Source: Fibrobacter sp. UWB15 (GTDB taxonomy: Bacteria; Fibrobacterota; Fibrobacteria; Fibrobacterales; Fibrobacteraceae). Taken from it: DNA of 64,000 nucleotides. The notes under the pieces are model-generated. The model saw only the letters and a program-made list of their open reading frames with translations, made no database searches and had not been told where the DNA came from. Of the stretch, positions 31,643 through 40,470 are shown one piece after another. Location of the stretch: contig NZ_FXBA01000001.1 of assembly GCF_900177705.1 (NCBI RefSeq), positions 1,054,001 to 1,118,000 on the forward strand, in the 5' to 3' direction. Position 1 is the first letter of the stretch, and every line of letters begins with the position of its first letter. A program made the translations under genes and the position numbers.

Positions 31643-33898
31643 TTAGGCTTCAGCCGGTGCTTCAGGTGCAGCCGGAGCTTCTGCAGCAGGTGCTTCAGCG
31701 GCCGGAGCTTCTGCAGCGGGCTTCGGAGGGAGCAAAGCCTTCATGGAAAGCTTCACCTTGCCCTTCGGGTCGACACCGAGGCAGAGAACTTCGACTTCGT
31801 CACCGACGTGAACGACGTCTTCGACCTTATCGACGCGGTGGTCGGCAAGTTCGGAGATGTGCACGAGACCGTCACGACCCGGGAGGATTTCGACGAAAGC
31901 GCCAAACGGCTGGATCGTCTTGACCTTGCCCTTGTACTTGCGGCCCGGTTCGGGTTCGGCAGTGAGTTCTTCGATCATGCGGCGGCAGACTGCAGCGGCC
32001 TTGCCACTGGGAGCAGCAATGTCGATGTTGCCATCGTCGTCGATGTTGATCGTGCAACCCGTCTGAGACTGCATGCCCTTGATCACGGAGCCACCGGAAC
32101 CGATGACGTCGCGGATCTTGTTGGTGGGGATGCGCATCTTGATCATGGTCGGAGCCTTCTCGGAAACCTTCGGACGCGGAGCGGCGAGGCCGAGTTCAGC
32201 CATCTTGCCCAAGATGTGGAGACGGCCCTGACGAGCCTGTTCCAGAGCTTCACGCATGAGTTCCGGCGTAATGCCGCGGATCTTGATATCCATCTGGAAG
32301 GCAGTGATACCTTCGGCAGTACCCGTCACCTTGAAGTCCATATCGCCGAGGTGGTCTTCCGTACCGGTGATGTCGGTCAAGATCTTGATCTTGCCGCCTT
32401 CCTTGACGGAACCCTTTTCGGAGATGAGGCCCATAGCGACACCTGCGACCGGAGCCTTGATAGGAACGCCAGCATCCATCAAGCTGAGGCAGCCACCGCA
32501 AACAGAGGCCATGGAAGAAGAACCGTTGGATTCCTGAATTTCGGAAACCACGCGGATGGTGTACGGGAAGTCTTCCGGCAGCGGAAGAACGGCAGCGAGA
32601 GAACGTTCGGCGAGGTGGCCGTGACCGATTTCGCGGCGGCTCATGCCGAGGCGCTTGCATTCACCCACGCAGTACGGCGGGAAGTTGTAATGCAGCATGT
32701 AGCTCTTGGAGCCTTCGCCCTGCAGGCTTTCGTAGCGCTGTTCGTCGGCCTTGGAGCCGAGCGTGCAGACCACGAGACCCTGGGTTTCACCGCGCTGGAA
32801 GATCGCAGAACCGTGAGCGCTCGGGAGAACGCCGAGTTCGATTTCGATCGGGCGGACTTCGGTCGTCGTACGGCCGTCGAGGCGCACGTCTTCGTTCAAG
32901 ATCATTTCGCGCATGGCAGTGCGTTCGTAGTCGCTAAAGATTGCCTTAGCGTCTGCAACGAGAGCAGGATCCTGTTCTTCGTCCTTGCCGATGATGGCGA
33001 GAATGCGTTCGTCTTCGAGCATCTTCGCGCAGAGGTCTGCCATAGCCGGATAGAAGTCGGTCTTCACCATGTTGGAGTGGACGTCCTTGTTCAGTTCGTC
33101 CCACACGACTTCCTTCACCGTGGCGAGAAGCTTTTCGTGGGCTTCGCCAACGTGCTGCGGCTTGAGTTCCATCTTGGGCTTAGCGCAGCGGTCCACCAGT
33201 TCCTGTTGGGCCTTGCACATGAGCTTGATGGCTTCGTGACCGGCGAGAATTGCGTTGATCATCGTGTCTTCGGACACTTCGTAGGCACCGCCTTCCACCA
33301 TGCAGACGGAATCTTCGGTACCGGCGACCACCAGGTCCAGATCGGCGCAGGCCATCTGTTCGTAGGTGGGCATCACGATGTTCTGACCATCGACCACGGC
33401 CACGCGTACGGCGGCAACCTGCTGTTCGAAGGGCAGTTCAGAAAGACCGATAGAAAGGGATGCTGCAGACACGCCGAGCACGTCCGGTGCAAACTTGCGG
33501 TCAGCAGACAGAACCTGCACGATCACCTGGACTTCGCGCGTGAAGTTCTCGGGGAACATCGGGCGAATCGGGCGGTCAATAATACGTGCAGAAAGCGTTT
33601 CTTCGTCAGAGGGACGACCGGCTTCGCGCTTGCTGTAGCCGCCCGGGAGGCGACCAGCGGCGTAAGCCTTTTCGCGGTATTCCACAGTGAGGGGGAAGAA
33701 GTCGCCTTCTTTTTCTTCGCCGTAGCAGACAGTAGAGAGCACGAATGCATCGCCCATCTTGGCGACTGCAGCACCGCGAGCCTGCTTGGCGATACGGCCC
33801 GTTTCAAACGTGATCACACGGCCGTCAGGGAGCGTAACAGACACTTCCTTCGGGTCGAGCATCTTGCCGTATTTTTGATGGTATGCGTCAATAGACAT
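31643..33898 (-). CDS. pnp: Polynucleotide phosphorylase
   Basis: 751 residues. 3'-to-5' phosphorolytic RNA decay. Two RNase PH-like domains (first about 15-230; second about 325-565, with VRLDGRT and FQRGETQ), a KH domain (about 590-650; IRDVIGSGGSVIKGM) and an S1 domain (about 660-730; GAFVEILPGRDGLVHISEL). The C-terminal tail is a low-complexity Ala/Pro/Glu repeat (AEAPAAEAPAAEAPAA). GGAG precedes the ATG. Lies 21 bases after rpsO, the conserved rpsO-pnp pair. Confidence 0.96.
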   Translation of the reverse strand: MSIDAYHQKYGKMLDPKEVSVTLPDGRVITFETGRIAKQARGAAVAKMGDAFVLSTVCYGEEKEGDFFPLTVEYREKAYAAGRLPGGYSKREAGRPSDEETLSARIIDRPIRPMFPENFTREVQVIVQVLSADRKFAPDVLGVSAASLSIGLSELPFEQQVAAVRVAVVDGQNIVMPTYEQMACADLDLVVAGTEDSVCMVEGGAYEVSEDTMINAILAGHEAIKLMCKAQQELVDRCAKPKMELKPQHVGEAHEKLLATVKEVVWDELNKDVHSNMVKTDFYPAMADLCAKMLEDERILAIIGKDEEQDPALVADAKAIFSDYERTAMREMILNEDVRLDGRTTTEVRPIEIELGVLPSAHGSAIFQRGETQGLVVCTLGSKADEQRYESLQGEGSKSYMLHYNFPPYCVGECKRLGMSRREIGHGHLAERSLAAVLPLPEDFPYTIRVVSEIQESNGSSSMASVCGGCLSLMDAGVPIKAPVAGVAMGLISEKGSVKEGGKIKILTDITGTEDHLGDMDFKVTGTAEGITAFQMDIKIRGITPELMREALEQARQGRLHILGKMAELGLAAPRPKVSEKAPTMIKMRIPTNKIRDVIGSGGSVIKGMQSQTGCTINIDDDGNIDIAAPSGKAAAVCRRMIEELTAEPEPGRKYKGKVKTIQPFGAFVEILPGRDGLVHISELADHRVDKVEDVVHVGDEVEVLCLGVDPKGKVKLSMKALLPPKPAAEAPAAEAPAAEAPAAPEAPAEA

Positions 33899-33919
33899 AA
33901 ATTTCTCCAGTCTGAAGAA

Positions 33920-34192
33920 TTAGCCGCGCAGACCGAGTTCCTTGATCAAGGCACGCTGGGCGATAATGTCCTTTTCGCCGTAGTACTTGAGGAGGTTCTT
34001 GCGCTTAGAAACCATCATGGACAGACCGCGCAGGGAGTGGAAGTCCTTCTTGTGGGTCTTAGCATGTTCGGTGAGGTTCTTGATCTTCTCGGTGAGGAGA
34101 GCGATCTGAACGCGGACGTTACCGGTGTCCTTTTCGTTTGCTCCGAACTTAGCGGTGATTTCTGCAGCCTTTTCTTTAGTGATAGTAGCCAT
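33920..34192 (-). CDS. rpsO: 30S ribosomal protein S15
   Basis: 90 residues from the second ATG (34192, MATITKEKAAEI). The first ATG at 34201 directly abuts AAGGA, while the second has it at a normal 9-base distance. S15 binds the central domain of 16S rRNA early in small-subunit assembly. The motif HAKTHKKDFHSLRGLSMMVSKRKNLLKYY is the family signature (SLRGL...KR..LL.YL). First gene of rpsO-pnp with a long structured leader upstream. Family length is 89, so this start fits. Confidence 0.96.
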   Translation of the reverse strand: MATITKEKAAEITAKFGANEKDTGNVRVQIALLTEKIKNLTEHAKTHKKDFHSLRGLSMMVSKRKNLLKYYGEKDIIAQRALIKELGLRG

Positions 34193-34335
34193 TATAGCCA
34201 TTCCTTTTTTTTGTTGTTTTTGCGGTCACCACCATGGCGACCTGTTTCATTACATGTTTTTGTCCGAGTTTCCCTGCTCTTGCACCAGTGGAATTGGCGA
34301 ATCTGGTCACAGGACCCAGGCAAAAATGCAATTTG
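34193..34335 (-). promoter_or_regulatory. Long rpsO leader, possible S15 autoregulatory site
   Basis: TATATA on the minus strand near 34341-34346 would start an mRNA with about 140 bases before rpsO. The leader contains GGTC-G-CCA-TGG-T-GACC-type pairs near 34228-34246 and a longer pairing region around 34270-34320. In several bacteria S15 binds its own leader and represses translation; the structure differs between phyla, so this is inference. Confidence 0.4.
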
Positions 34336-34352
34336 GGGGTATATATAGAAAA

Positions 34353-34380
34353 AGTAGGAAGTAGGAAGTAGGAAGTAGGA
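34353..34380. repeat. 7-base repeat array, four identical units
   Basis: AGTAGGA repeated four times without change, in the divergent region between rpsO and thiH. The most uniform array of the family in this window. Confidence 0.85.
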
Positions 34381-34461
34381 AGGAAATTTGGGGCAAAAAT
34401 GGGGTAAAAATGGCAAAAAATTGATAAAAAGCTACTTCTAGCAAGATTTGGGCTTCTTTTC

Positions 34462-34469
34462 TATATTTG
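34462..34469 (+). promoter_or_regulatory. thiH promoter element TATATTTG, 6 bases from GTG
   Basis: An exact TAnnTTTG match followed by six bases and the GTG at 34476. The upstream TTG at 34467 overlaps this element, which argues against it as the start. Confidence 0.55.
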
Positions 34470-34475
34470 GGGGCC

Positions 34476-35735
34476 GTGGAAAGAAAAGACAATAATTACC
34501 TGTTTGATTCCGGGAATCTCTCGGAAGGGGCGCTTGCCAAGAAGCACCGCCTTGAAAACGATCCGAGTTCCCGTACTAATATAATGGATTATCTGCCCGG
34601 CATGGAAGTCATCCAGTCGGACATCGCCGACAAGGTGCTCGCAGAATCCGAAAATTTCGATTATTCCAAATACACAGGCAAGGACGTGAAGCGCGCCCTG
34701 GAACACGAACGCTGCACGCTCGAGGACTTTAAGGCGCTTCTTTCTCCGGCGGCCGCTCCGTATCTGGAACAGATGGCCGCGAAGGCGAAAATCGAGACCA
34801 GCAAGCACTTCGGCAACAACGTGTACTTCTTTACGCCGCTCTACATCGCGAACTATTGCGAAAACTACTGCGTCTACTGCGGGTTCAACTGCTACAACCA
34901 TATCAAGCGCATGCAGCTCACGATGGAGCAGATCGAGCACGAGATGAAGGTGATTGCTGACAGCGGCATGGAAGAAATCTTGATTCTCACGGGCGAAAGC
35001 CGCGCCAAAAGCAGCGTGGAATACATCGGTGAAGCCTGCAAGCTGGCCCGCAAGTATTTCCGCATGGTAGGCATTGAAGTTTATCCGGTGAATACGGACG
35101 AATACCGCTACCTGCACGAATGCGGCGTGGACTACGTGACGGTTTTCCAGGAAACTTACGACAAGGTTCGTTTCGAACAACTTCACCTGCTCGGTCACAA
35201 GCGCGTATTCCCGTACCGTTTTGATTCCCAGGAACGGGCCCTGATGGCCGGCATGCGCGGGGTGGCATTTTCCGCACTCCTCGGCCTTTCGGACTTCCGC
35301 CGCGACGCGCTCGCATCGGCACTGCATGTGTATTTCTTACAAAAGAAATATCCGCATGCCGAAATGAGCTTAAGCTGTCCGAGACTGCGCCCGATTATCA
35401 ATAACGACAAGATTGACCCGCTTGATGTTCATGAGAAGGAACTCTGCCAGGTGCTTTGCGCTTACCGCATCTTCTTGCCGTACGTGGGCATCACCGTTTC
35501 GAGCCGCGAAAGCAAGGAATTCCGCAACGGCATCGTGAAAATCTGTGCGACGAAAGTTTCCGCCGGCGTTTCTACGGGCATCGGCGACCACGAAAGCAAG
35601 TACAGCGGTCACGATGACGGGGAAGGTGGCGACGAACAGTTCGAAATCAACGATGGCCGTAGCTTCAACGCCATGTACAGCGACATCTCGGGCGAAGGCC
35701 TGCAGCCAGTATTGAACGATTACCTGTACGTCTAA
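34476..35735 (+). CDS. thiH: 2-iminoacetate synthase (tyrosine lyase) ThiH
   Basis: 419 residues from the GTG at 34476. A radical SAM enzyme cleaving tyrosine to dehydroglycine for the thiazole of thiamine. The cluster motif is CENYCVYCGF (CxxxCxxC) in the family context FTPLYIANYC...IKR. The motif TGESR, the segment FQETYDKVRF and the C-terminal BATS region (SSRESKEFRN) are present. The related HydG has an extra C-terminal Cys cluster that is absent here, so ThiH is preferred. No other thiamine genes lie in the window. Confidence 0.85.
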   Translation: MERKDNNYLFDSGNLSEGALAKKHRLENDPSSRTNIMDYLPGMEVIQSDIADKVLAESENFDYSKYTGKDVKRALEHERCTLEDFKALLSPAAAPYLEQMAAKAKIETSKHFGNNVYFFTPLYIANYCENYCVYCGFNCYNHIKRMQLTMEQIEHEMKVIADSGMEEILILTGESRAKSSVEYIGEACKLARKYFRMVGIEVYPVNTDEYRYLHECGVDYVTVFQETYDKVRFEQLHLLGHKRVFPYRFDSQERALMAGMRGVAFSALLGLSDFRRDALASALHVYFLQKKYPHAEMSLSCPRLRPIINNDKIDPLDVHEKELCQVLCAYRIFLPYVGITVSSRESKEFRNGIVKICATKVSAGVSTGIGDHESKYSGHDDGEGGDEQFEINDGRSFNAMYSDISGEGLQPVLNDYLYV

Positions 35736-35746
35736 ACAGGCACCGC

Positions 35747-37531
35747 TCAATTAGGCGCATCTTCGTACATTTTTTCGATTTCTTCGGCGAACCGCGCTTC
35801 AGCTACGGATCGCCGGATTTTTAAGGTGGGCGTCAAAAGCCCCGATTCCACAGTCAGTTCAACGCCAATCAAAGTCCACCGGCGAATCTGTTCCCAGTGA
35901 TTCAGCTTACTGTTGACGCGTTCCACATGGCGACTGATCGATTCGCGAATACGCCTTGACTTCAAGGCCTTCTCAAGATTAAAATCGTTCCCCGTACGTT
36001 TCAAAAATCGCTTGGCATTCACCGGATTCAAGAAAATCAAGGCCGAGGCGAACTTGCGGTCATTGGCAATGACCAGCGCCTGTTCAATCAGCAGGTGCCG
36101 CCCCAGTTCCAGTTCGATGGGGTTTGGACTCACGTACTTGCCCGTACTTGTCTTCAGCAGTTCCTTGAGGCGGCCGGTCAGGTAAAGGAATCCGTCGCGG
36201 TCAAAATACCCTTGGTCGCCGGTTTTAAAGAATCCGTCTTCCGTAAAGATTTCCGCATTCAAGTCGGGCCTGTTGCGATACCCCTTGAAAACGCTGTCGC
36301 CCTTGACGAGCACTTCGCTGTGATCCCCGATTTTTACTTGCAGGTGGGTCAGCGGCTGACCGACGCTTCCTGGCCTAGCAGAACCGGGCCTGTTCACGCT
36401 GACCACTGGCGAACATTCCGTAAGACCATAGCCCTCGCAGACATCAAAGCCCACGTTCAAGAGGAACCGGCAAATCGTCTTGTTCAAGGCTCCCCCGCCC
36501 GAAATCACCAGGCGGAACCGCCCGCCCATGGCTTCGCGCATTTTGCTGTAAACCAGTTTGTCGTAAATTTTGCAAAGCACCCCGCGACGTTCCAGAGGGT
36601 TGCGCCTCTTGGCCAAGGCGATGGCATGATCAAAGACAAGCTTCTGGATTCCGCAAATCTTTTCGCCCGCAGCCGTCATGGTTTCGTACAGACGTTCCAG
36701 GATTCTGGGTACCACCGTCATGACCGTGGGGCTGATTTCACGAATGATGTCAGCAATATGCCGCGGCGAATCCGCAAAGTAAACCTTGGTACCGCTAAGG
36801 GTGTAAAAGTAGACCGACATACGTTCAAAGGCATGCGCCACCGGCAAAACCACGAGGCATACATCGGTCGAAACGTTCAGCCGCAAAAAATCTCGCTTGA
36901 TCACCTGGATCTGCGAAAGCATGTTGCGGTGCGTCAGCTCGACGCCCTTGGGCACACCGGTAGAACCGCTGGTATAAATAATGGAGAACACATCGTCGGG
37001 GTTCAGGGAATGCATCTGCTGGTTCAGCCACAGCGAAGATTCCGGCAGCTTGGACAACTCCACACCTTCTTTCACCAAGTCGTCCCAGTACACACCGTTA
37101 GGCGGCAACTCCGAATTGCGGTCGAGGCAAATCACCGCCTTGAAGTTTGGCATCAAGGCACCGATAGACGGCGACAAGTCCGACAGCTTGTTCAGGAGCA
37201 ACACCTGTACCGAGGCGTCATCGCACTGGTATTTGAAATTTTCAGCCGAAATATTCGGGAAAAGGGGAACCACGCGGGCCTGGTTCAGCTGGGTCGCCAC
37301 ATCGGCCATGATCCATTCGGGGCAGCTATTGACCACGACACCAATACTCTTGCCTGCGTTAAGGCCACGTGCCCTAAAGGCAAGAGCCAGGCACTGGGTT
37401 TCTTGGCGCAGTCTCGTTCCCGAAAAATGGACCCAGCCTTCGGGAGTACGGTGGAACCAGCCTGCGAAGTTTTCACGATCGCAGTTTGCGAAAAACGCAT
37501 GCGCAAGCGATGTATACTGCAGCGGTTCCAT
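35747..37531 (-). CDS. Long-chain acyl-CoA synthetase (AMP-forming)
   Basis: 594 residues from the ATG at 37531 (MEPLQYTSLAHAFF), preceded by AGGAAGGG; an earlier in-frame ATG at 37657 would add a basic, non-conserved stretch. Activates fatty acids through an acyl-AMP. Motifs: YTSGSTGVPKGVELTH (ATP-binding), EGYGLTECSPVVSVN, GDQGYFDRDGFLYLTGRLKELLKTSTGKYV. The membrane-associated FadD/FAA1-like group fits best. It converges on thiH (11 bases between stops) and diverges from sstT. Exact chain-length preference is unknown. Confidence 0.9.
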   Translation of the reverse strand: MEPLQYTSLAHAFFANCDRENFAGWFHRTPEGWVHFSGTRLRQETQCLALAFRARGLNAGKSIGVVVNSCPEWIMADVATQLNQARVVPLFPNISAENFKYQCDDASVQVLLLNKLSDLSPSIGALMPNFKAVICLDRNSELPPNGVYWDDLVKEGVELSKLPESSLWLNQQMHSLNPDDVFSIIYTSGSTGVPKGVELTHRNMLSQIQVIKRDFLRLNVSTDVCLVVLPVAHAFERMSVYFYTLSGTKVYFADSPRHIADIIREISPTVMTVVPRILERLYETMTAAGEKICGIQKLVFDHAIALAKRRNPLERRGVLCKIYDKLVYSKMREAMGGRFRLVISGGGALNKTICRFLLNVGFDVCEGYGLTECSPVVSVNRPGSARPGSVGQPLTHLQVKIGDHSEVLVKGDSVFKGYRNRPDLNAEIFTEDGFFKTGDQGYFDRDGFLYLTGRLKELLKTSTGKYVSPNPIELELGRHLLIEQALVIANDRKFASALIFLNPVNAKRFLKRTGNDFNLEKALKSRRIRESISRHVERVNSKLNHWEQIRRWTLIGVELTVESGLLTPTLKIRRSVAEARFAEEIEKMYEDAPN

Positions 37532-37617
37532 ACAAAACACCCTTCCTACTAGGGATAAAATACATTTATTACACGGTTTTTTTCTGTTAATTTTATCACA
37601 AATCCGTTTTTTTTCTT

Positions 37618-37625
37618 TATATTTG
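37618..37625 (+). promoter_or_regulatory. sstT promoter element TATATTTG
   Basis: An exact TAnnTTTG match 43 bases before the sstT ATG. The leader contains AAAGGA near the start codon, so this gene uses an ordinary ribosome binding site. Confidence 0.5.
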
Positions 37626-37668
37626 TACCATAGGGTTAGTTTATCTGTTTGAATCAAAGGAATATGAA

Positions 37669-38910
37669 ATGTTCAAAAAGATTCTTGATAAATACAACGG
37701 CATAAAACTGAACTACCGTATTGCAATTGCCATCGTACTCGGCACACTCCTTGGCATATTTCTCCCCGGACAACGTTGGATCGGCGAACTAGGCGTCCTA
37801 TTCGTCGGTGCCATGAAAGGCATCGCCCCCATCCTGGTGTTTGTCTTGATCGTGAACTCCCTTTCTACAGGCAAGACTTCGCTTGACCGACGGTTCGGAA
37901 AAGTATTCGCCTTTTACATGGCAAGCACCATTCTTGCATCGGTCATCGCCGTGGCAGCAAGTTTCCTGTTCCCGCAGAACCTGCAGCTGGCCCAGAGTGC
38001 AACCACCACCGCCATACTGCCCAAGGGCATCGGCGAAATCTTGAACAACTTGCTTATCCGCGCCGTTTCGAATCCCTTCGAAGCCATAACCGAAGCGAAC
38101 TACATCGGCATTCTCGTATGGGCAATCATATTCGGTATCGCCATCAAGCTGCACGCCAGCGATTCCACCAAGGAACTCCTGCAAGACATTACCAAGTCCA
38201 TTACGGCGATTGTCCACTGGCTGATCAACTTCGCCCCCTTCGGTATCTTGGGTCTGATCCATTCGTCCATCGCCACTAACGGCATCGGCATTTTCAAGAC
38301 CTACGGCATGCTCGTGGCAGTCCTTGCAGGCGCCATGATATTCACCACATTCATTATCGCCCCGCTGGTAGTAAGTTTCGCTATCAAGCAGGATCCTTAC
38401 CCGCTGGTCATTTATTGTCTCAAGCAAAGCGCTATTACGGCACTCTTTACCAGAAGCTCTGCCGCAAACATTCCCGTGAACATGGACGCCTGCGAAAAGC
38501 TCAAGCTCGACCGCGAATTCTATTCCGTCTCGATTCCGCTGGGTGCAACCATCAACATGAACGGCGCTGCCATTACGATTGCCGTGATGACTCTTGCCGC
38601 CGCCCACACGCTCGGCATTTCGGTAGATTTTCCGACAGCGCTTACCCTTTGCGTCATAGCCACCATCGGCGCCTGCGGTGCAAGCGGTATTGCAGGCGGT
38701 TCACTGTTCCTGATTCCCATGGCCTGCTCCTTCCTCGGTATTTCGAACGATGTCGCCATGCAGGTGGTCGCAGTAGGATTCATTATCGGAGCCATTCAGG
38801 ATAGCTTAGAAACAGCCCTCAACTCTTCGACCGACGTGATGTATACGGCCGCAGCCGAATACAGCGAATGGGTCGCCGAAGGCAAACATTTGCCGCGACG
38901 ATTCCGCTAA
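37669..38910 (+). CDS. sstT: Sodium/serine-threonine symporter SstT
   Basis: 413 residues, a dicarboxylate/amino-acid:cation symporter fold with about 8 helices and two re-entrant loops. SstT-like features: LGVLFVGAMKGIAPILVFVLIVNSL, KQSAITALFTRSSAANIPVNM with the Ser-rich loop, LGATINMNGAAITIAVMTLA, and GASGIAGGSLFLIPMACS, plus DSLETALNSSTDV near the end. Imports serine and threonine with sodium across the inner membrane. AAGGA precedes the ATG. Confidence 0.93.
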   Translation: MFKKILDKYNGIKLNYRIAIAIVLGTLLGIFLPGQRWIGELGVLFVGAMKGIAPILVFVLIVNSLSTGKTSLDRRFGKVFAFYMASTILASVIAVAASFLFPQNLQLAQSATTTAILPKGIGEILNNLLIRAVSNPFEAITEANYIGILVWAIIFGIAIKLHASDSTKELLQDITKSITAIVHWLINFAPFGILGLIHSSIATNGIGIFKTYGMLVAVLAGAMIFTTFIIAPLVVSFAIKQDPYPLVIYCLKQSAITALFTRSSAANIPVNMDACEKLKLDREFYSVSIPLGATINMNGAAITIAVMTLAAAHTLGISVDFPTALTLCVIATIGACGASGIAGGSLFLIPMACSFLGISNDVAMQVVAVGFIIGAIQDSLETALNSSTDVMYTAAAEYSEWVAEGKHLPRRFR

Positions 38911-38978
38911 AGACCGAAATTATGGTGAACTAAATCTCTTTTTTTCTAAAAAAGTTATTTTCTTATATAGAAAGCACT

Positions 38979-40376
38979 ATGACGGTCAACAAGAAGCCAA
39001 TTCACCGAAGCCTATTTATAGGATGCGCTGCATTCATCGCATTCATGTGTTTTCTGTTTTCGGCACAGGCTTATTATACCTACTCAAAGACTCTCTATTC
39101 CCGCTACGATGAAAAACTGGGTTCTCTTTTAAACCACATCACAAAGCATATCGACCTGGACGATCTGTATCAGTGTGTCATTACGGGAGAAAAGAGCGAA
39201 AAATACCACCAAGTCCAGGAAACGCTCAACAATCTCGTTGACGAGTTCAACCTGTTCTACCTATACTCCGCCTTTGTCCGCGACAAACTGATGGTGAACA
39301 TCTGTTCGGCAACAAGCGAAGCAGAACGCGCCCGAGGTGAACAGGATATGGAACTTCTCGAAACAAGTGACACCTATCCTGAAGAAGAACTGAATAAATT
39401 CTCCGCTGCGATTGCAGAAGACAAAATTACATTCTTCGAAGAAACCTCCGAATGGGGCGCCGCCTATACCGGCTGCAAGCCATTGATCAGTTCTACGGGC
39501 GTCCACTACGGTCTATTGTGTGCAGACATTTCTATCGAAGCGCTCCACAATACGCTACACAAATCGGTTCTCTACAGTATCCTTTTGACCCTTGGCACAG
39601 GCATTCTATTTGCCTCAATCCTTATCTTCTGGCTGCGCAGAAACGTGACGGGACCAATCATCGCTCTCGAAAAGAGCGTCATCAAATTCGCCGAAAAAAG
39701 CCGCGACAAGAAGAAAGATCCGAAGAACCTCATCTTCGATGCTCCTGAAATCAACACTCAAAACGAAGTGGAATCCCTTTCCTCCGCTATAACCCAAATG
39801 TCTAAGGACATGAGGAACTACGTGGAAGACATCCTGGAAGCCGAAGAAACGGCAAAATTCGCGCAGAAAGAAGCGGCCAACATGACCATGCTAGCTTACA
39901 AGGACGCCTTGACCCATGTGGGATCCAAGATTGCCTATGATAATGCGGCGAGGACATTAGACAAGGATGTTGCCGAAAAATTGGTAACAGAATTCGGCAT
40001 CGCCATGATCGACTTGAACAACCTGAAGGTCATCAACGACAGCTACGGTCACGCCAATGGCAACTCTTACATTGCCGGGGCATGCCATATCGTATGTACC
40101 ATCTTCAGACATTCACCGGTATTCCGCATCGGCGGCGACGAATTTATCGTGATACTCAAGAACGACGACTACGAACAACGCCACAAACTGATCGAAAGGG
40201 CTAACCTAAAGTTCTTCGAAACGGAAAACGACAGTGCAAGGGAACCCTGGGAACGCTACTCGGTGGCGATCGGCATGGCCGAATACAGAGAAGGCGAAAC
40301 CACGGACGCCGTATTCAAGCGTGCGGACCAGGCAATGTACCTGAACAAGCAGAAAATGAAGAAAAACAGAACTTAG
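38979..40376 (+). CDS. Membrane diguanylate cyclase (GGDEF)
   Basis: 465 residues. One N-terminal membrane helix (about 12-32), an extracytoplasmic sensor region of about 160 residues, a second helix (about 195-218), a HAMP-like linker, then a GGDEF domain (about 310-460) with DLNNLKVINDSYGHANGN and the intact catalytic motif RIGGDEF. The product-inhibition site RxxD before the active site is missing (position occupied by FRHSPV). Would make cyclic di-GMP in response to an outside signal. ATG 9 bases after TATATA. Its TAG stop opens a degenerate 7-base repeat (40374-40405). Confidence 0.88.
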   Translation: MTVNKKPIHRSLFIGCAAFIAFMCFLFSAQAYYTYSKTLYSRYDEKLGSLLNHITKHIDLDDLYQCVITGEKSEKYHQVQETLNNLVDEFNLFYLYSAFVRDKLMVNICSATSEAERARGEQDMELLETSDTYPEEELNKFSAAIAEDKITFFEETSEWGAAYTGCKPLISSTGVHYGLLCADISIEALHNTLHKSVLYSILLTLGTGILFASILIFWLRRNVTGPIIALEKSVIKFAEKSRDKKKDPKNLIFDAPEINTQNEVESLSSAITQMSKDMRNYVEDILEAEETAKFAQKEAANMTMLAYKDALTHVGSKIAYDNAARTLDKDVAEKLVTEFGIAMIDLNNLKVINDSYGHANGNSYIAGACHIVCTIFRHSPVFRIGGDEFIVILKNDDYEQRHKLIERANLKFFETENDSAREPWERYSVAIGMAEYREGETTDAVFKRADQAMYLNKQKMKKNRT

Positions 40377-40457
40377 TTGGCAGAACGCAATTAGCAGAGT
40401 TTAGTTAGTGTTTATAGTACTAAGTTCTGCAGTGCAGCGAACCGCATTCTATATTTC

Positions 40458-40465
40458 TATATTTG
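40458..40465 (+). promoter_or_regulatory. Promoter element TATATTTG, 5 bases from GTG
   Basis: An exact TAnnTTTG match ending 5 bases before the GTG at 40471. A second TATATTT lies just upstream at 40449. This sets the start of the next gene. Confidence 0.55.
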
Positions 40466-40470
40466 CGCTT

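Noticed and set aside
34476-35735. HydG (hydrogenase maturase) identity
   Set aside because: HydG has an additional Cys cluster near its C-terminus that binds a second iron-sulfur site. This protein ends without it and has no hydrogenase genes nearby.
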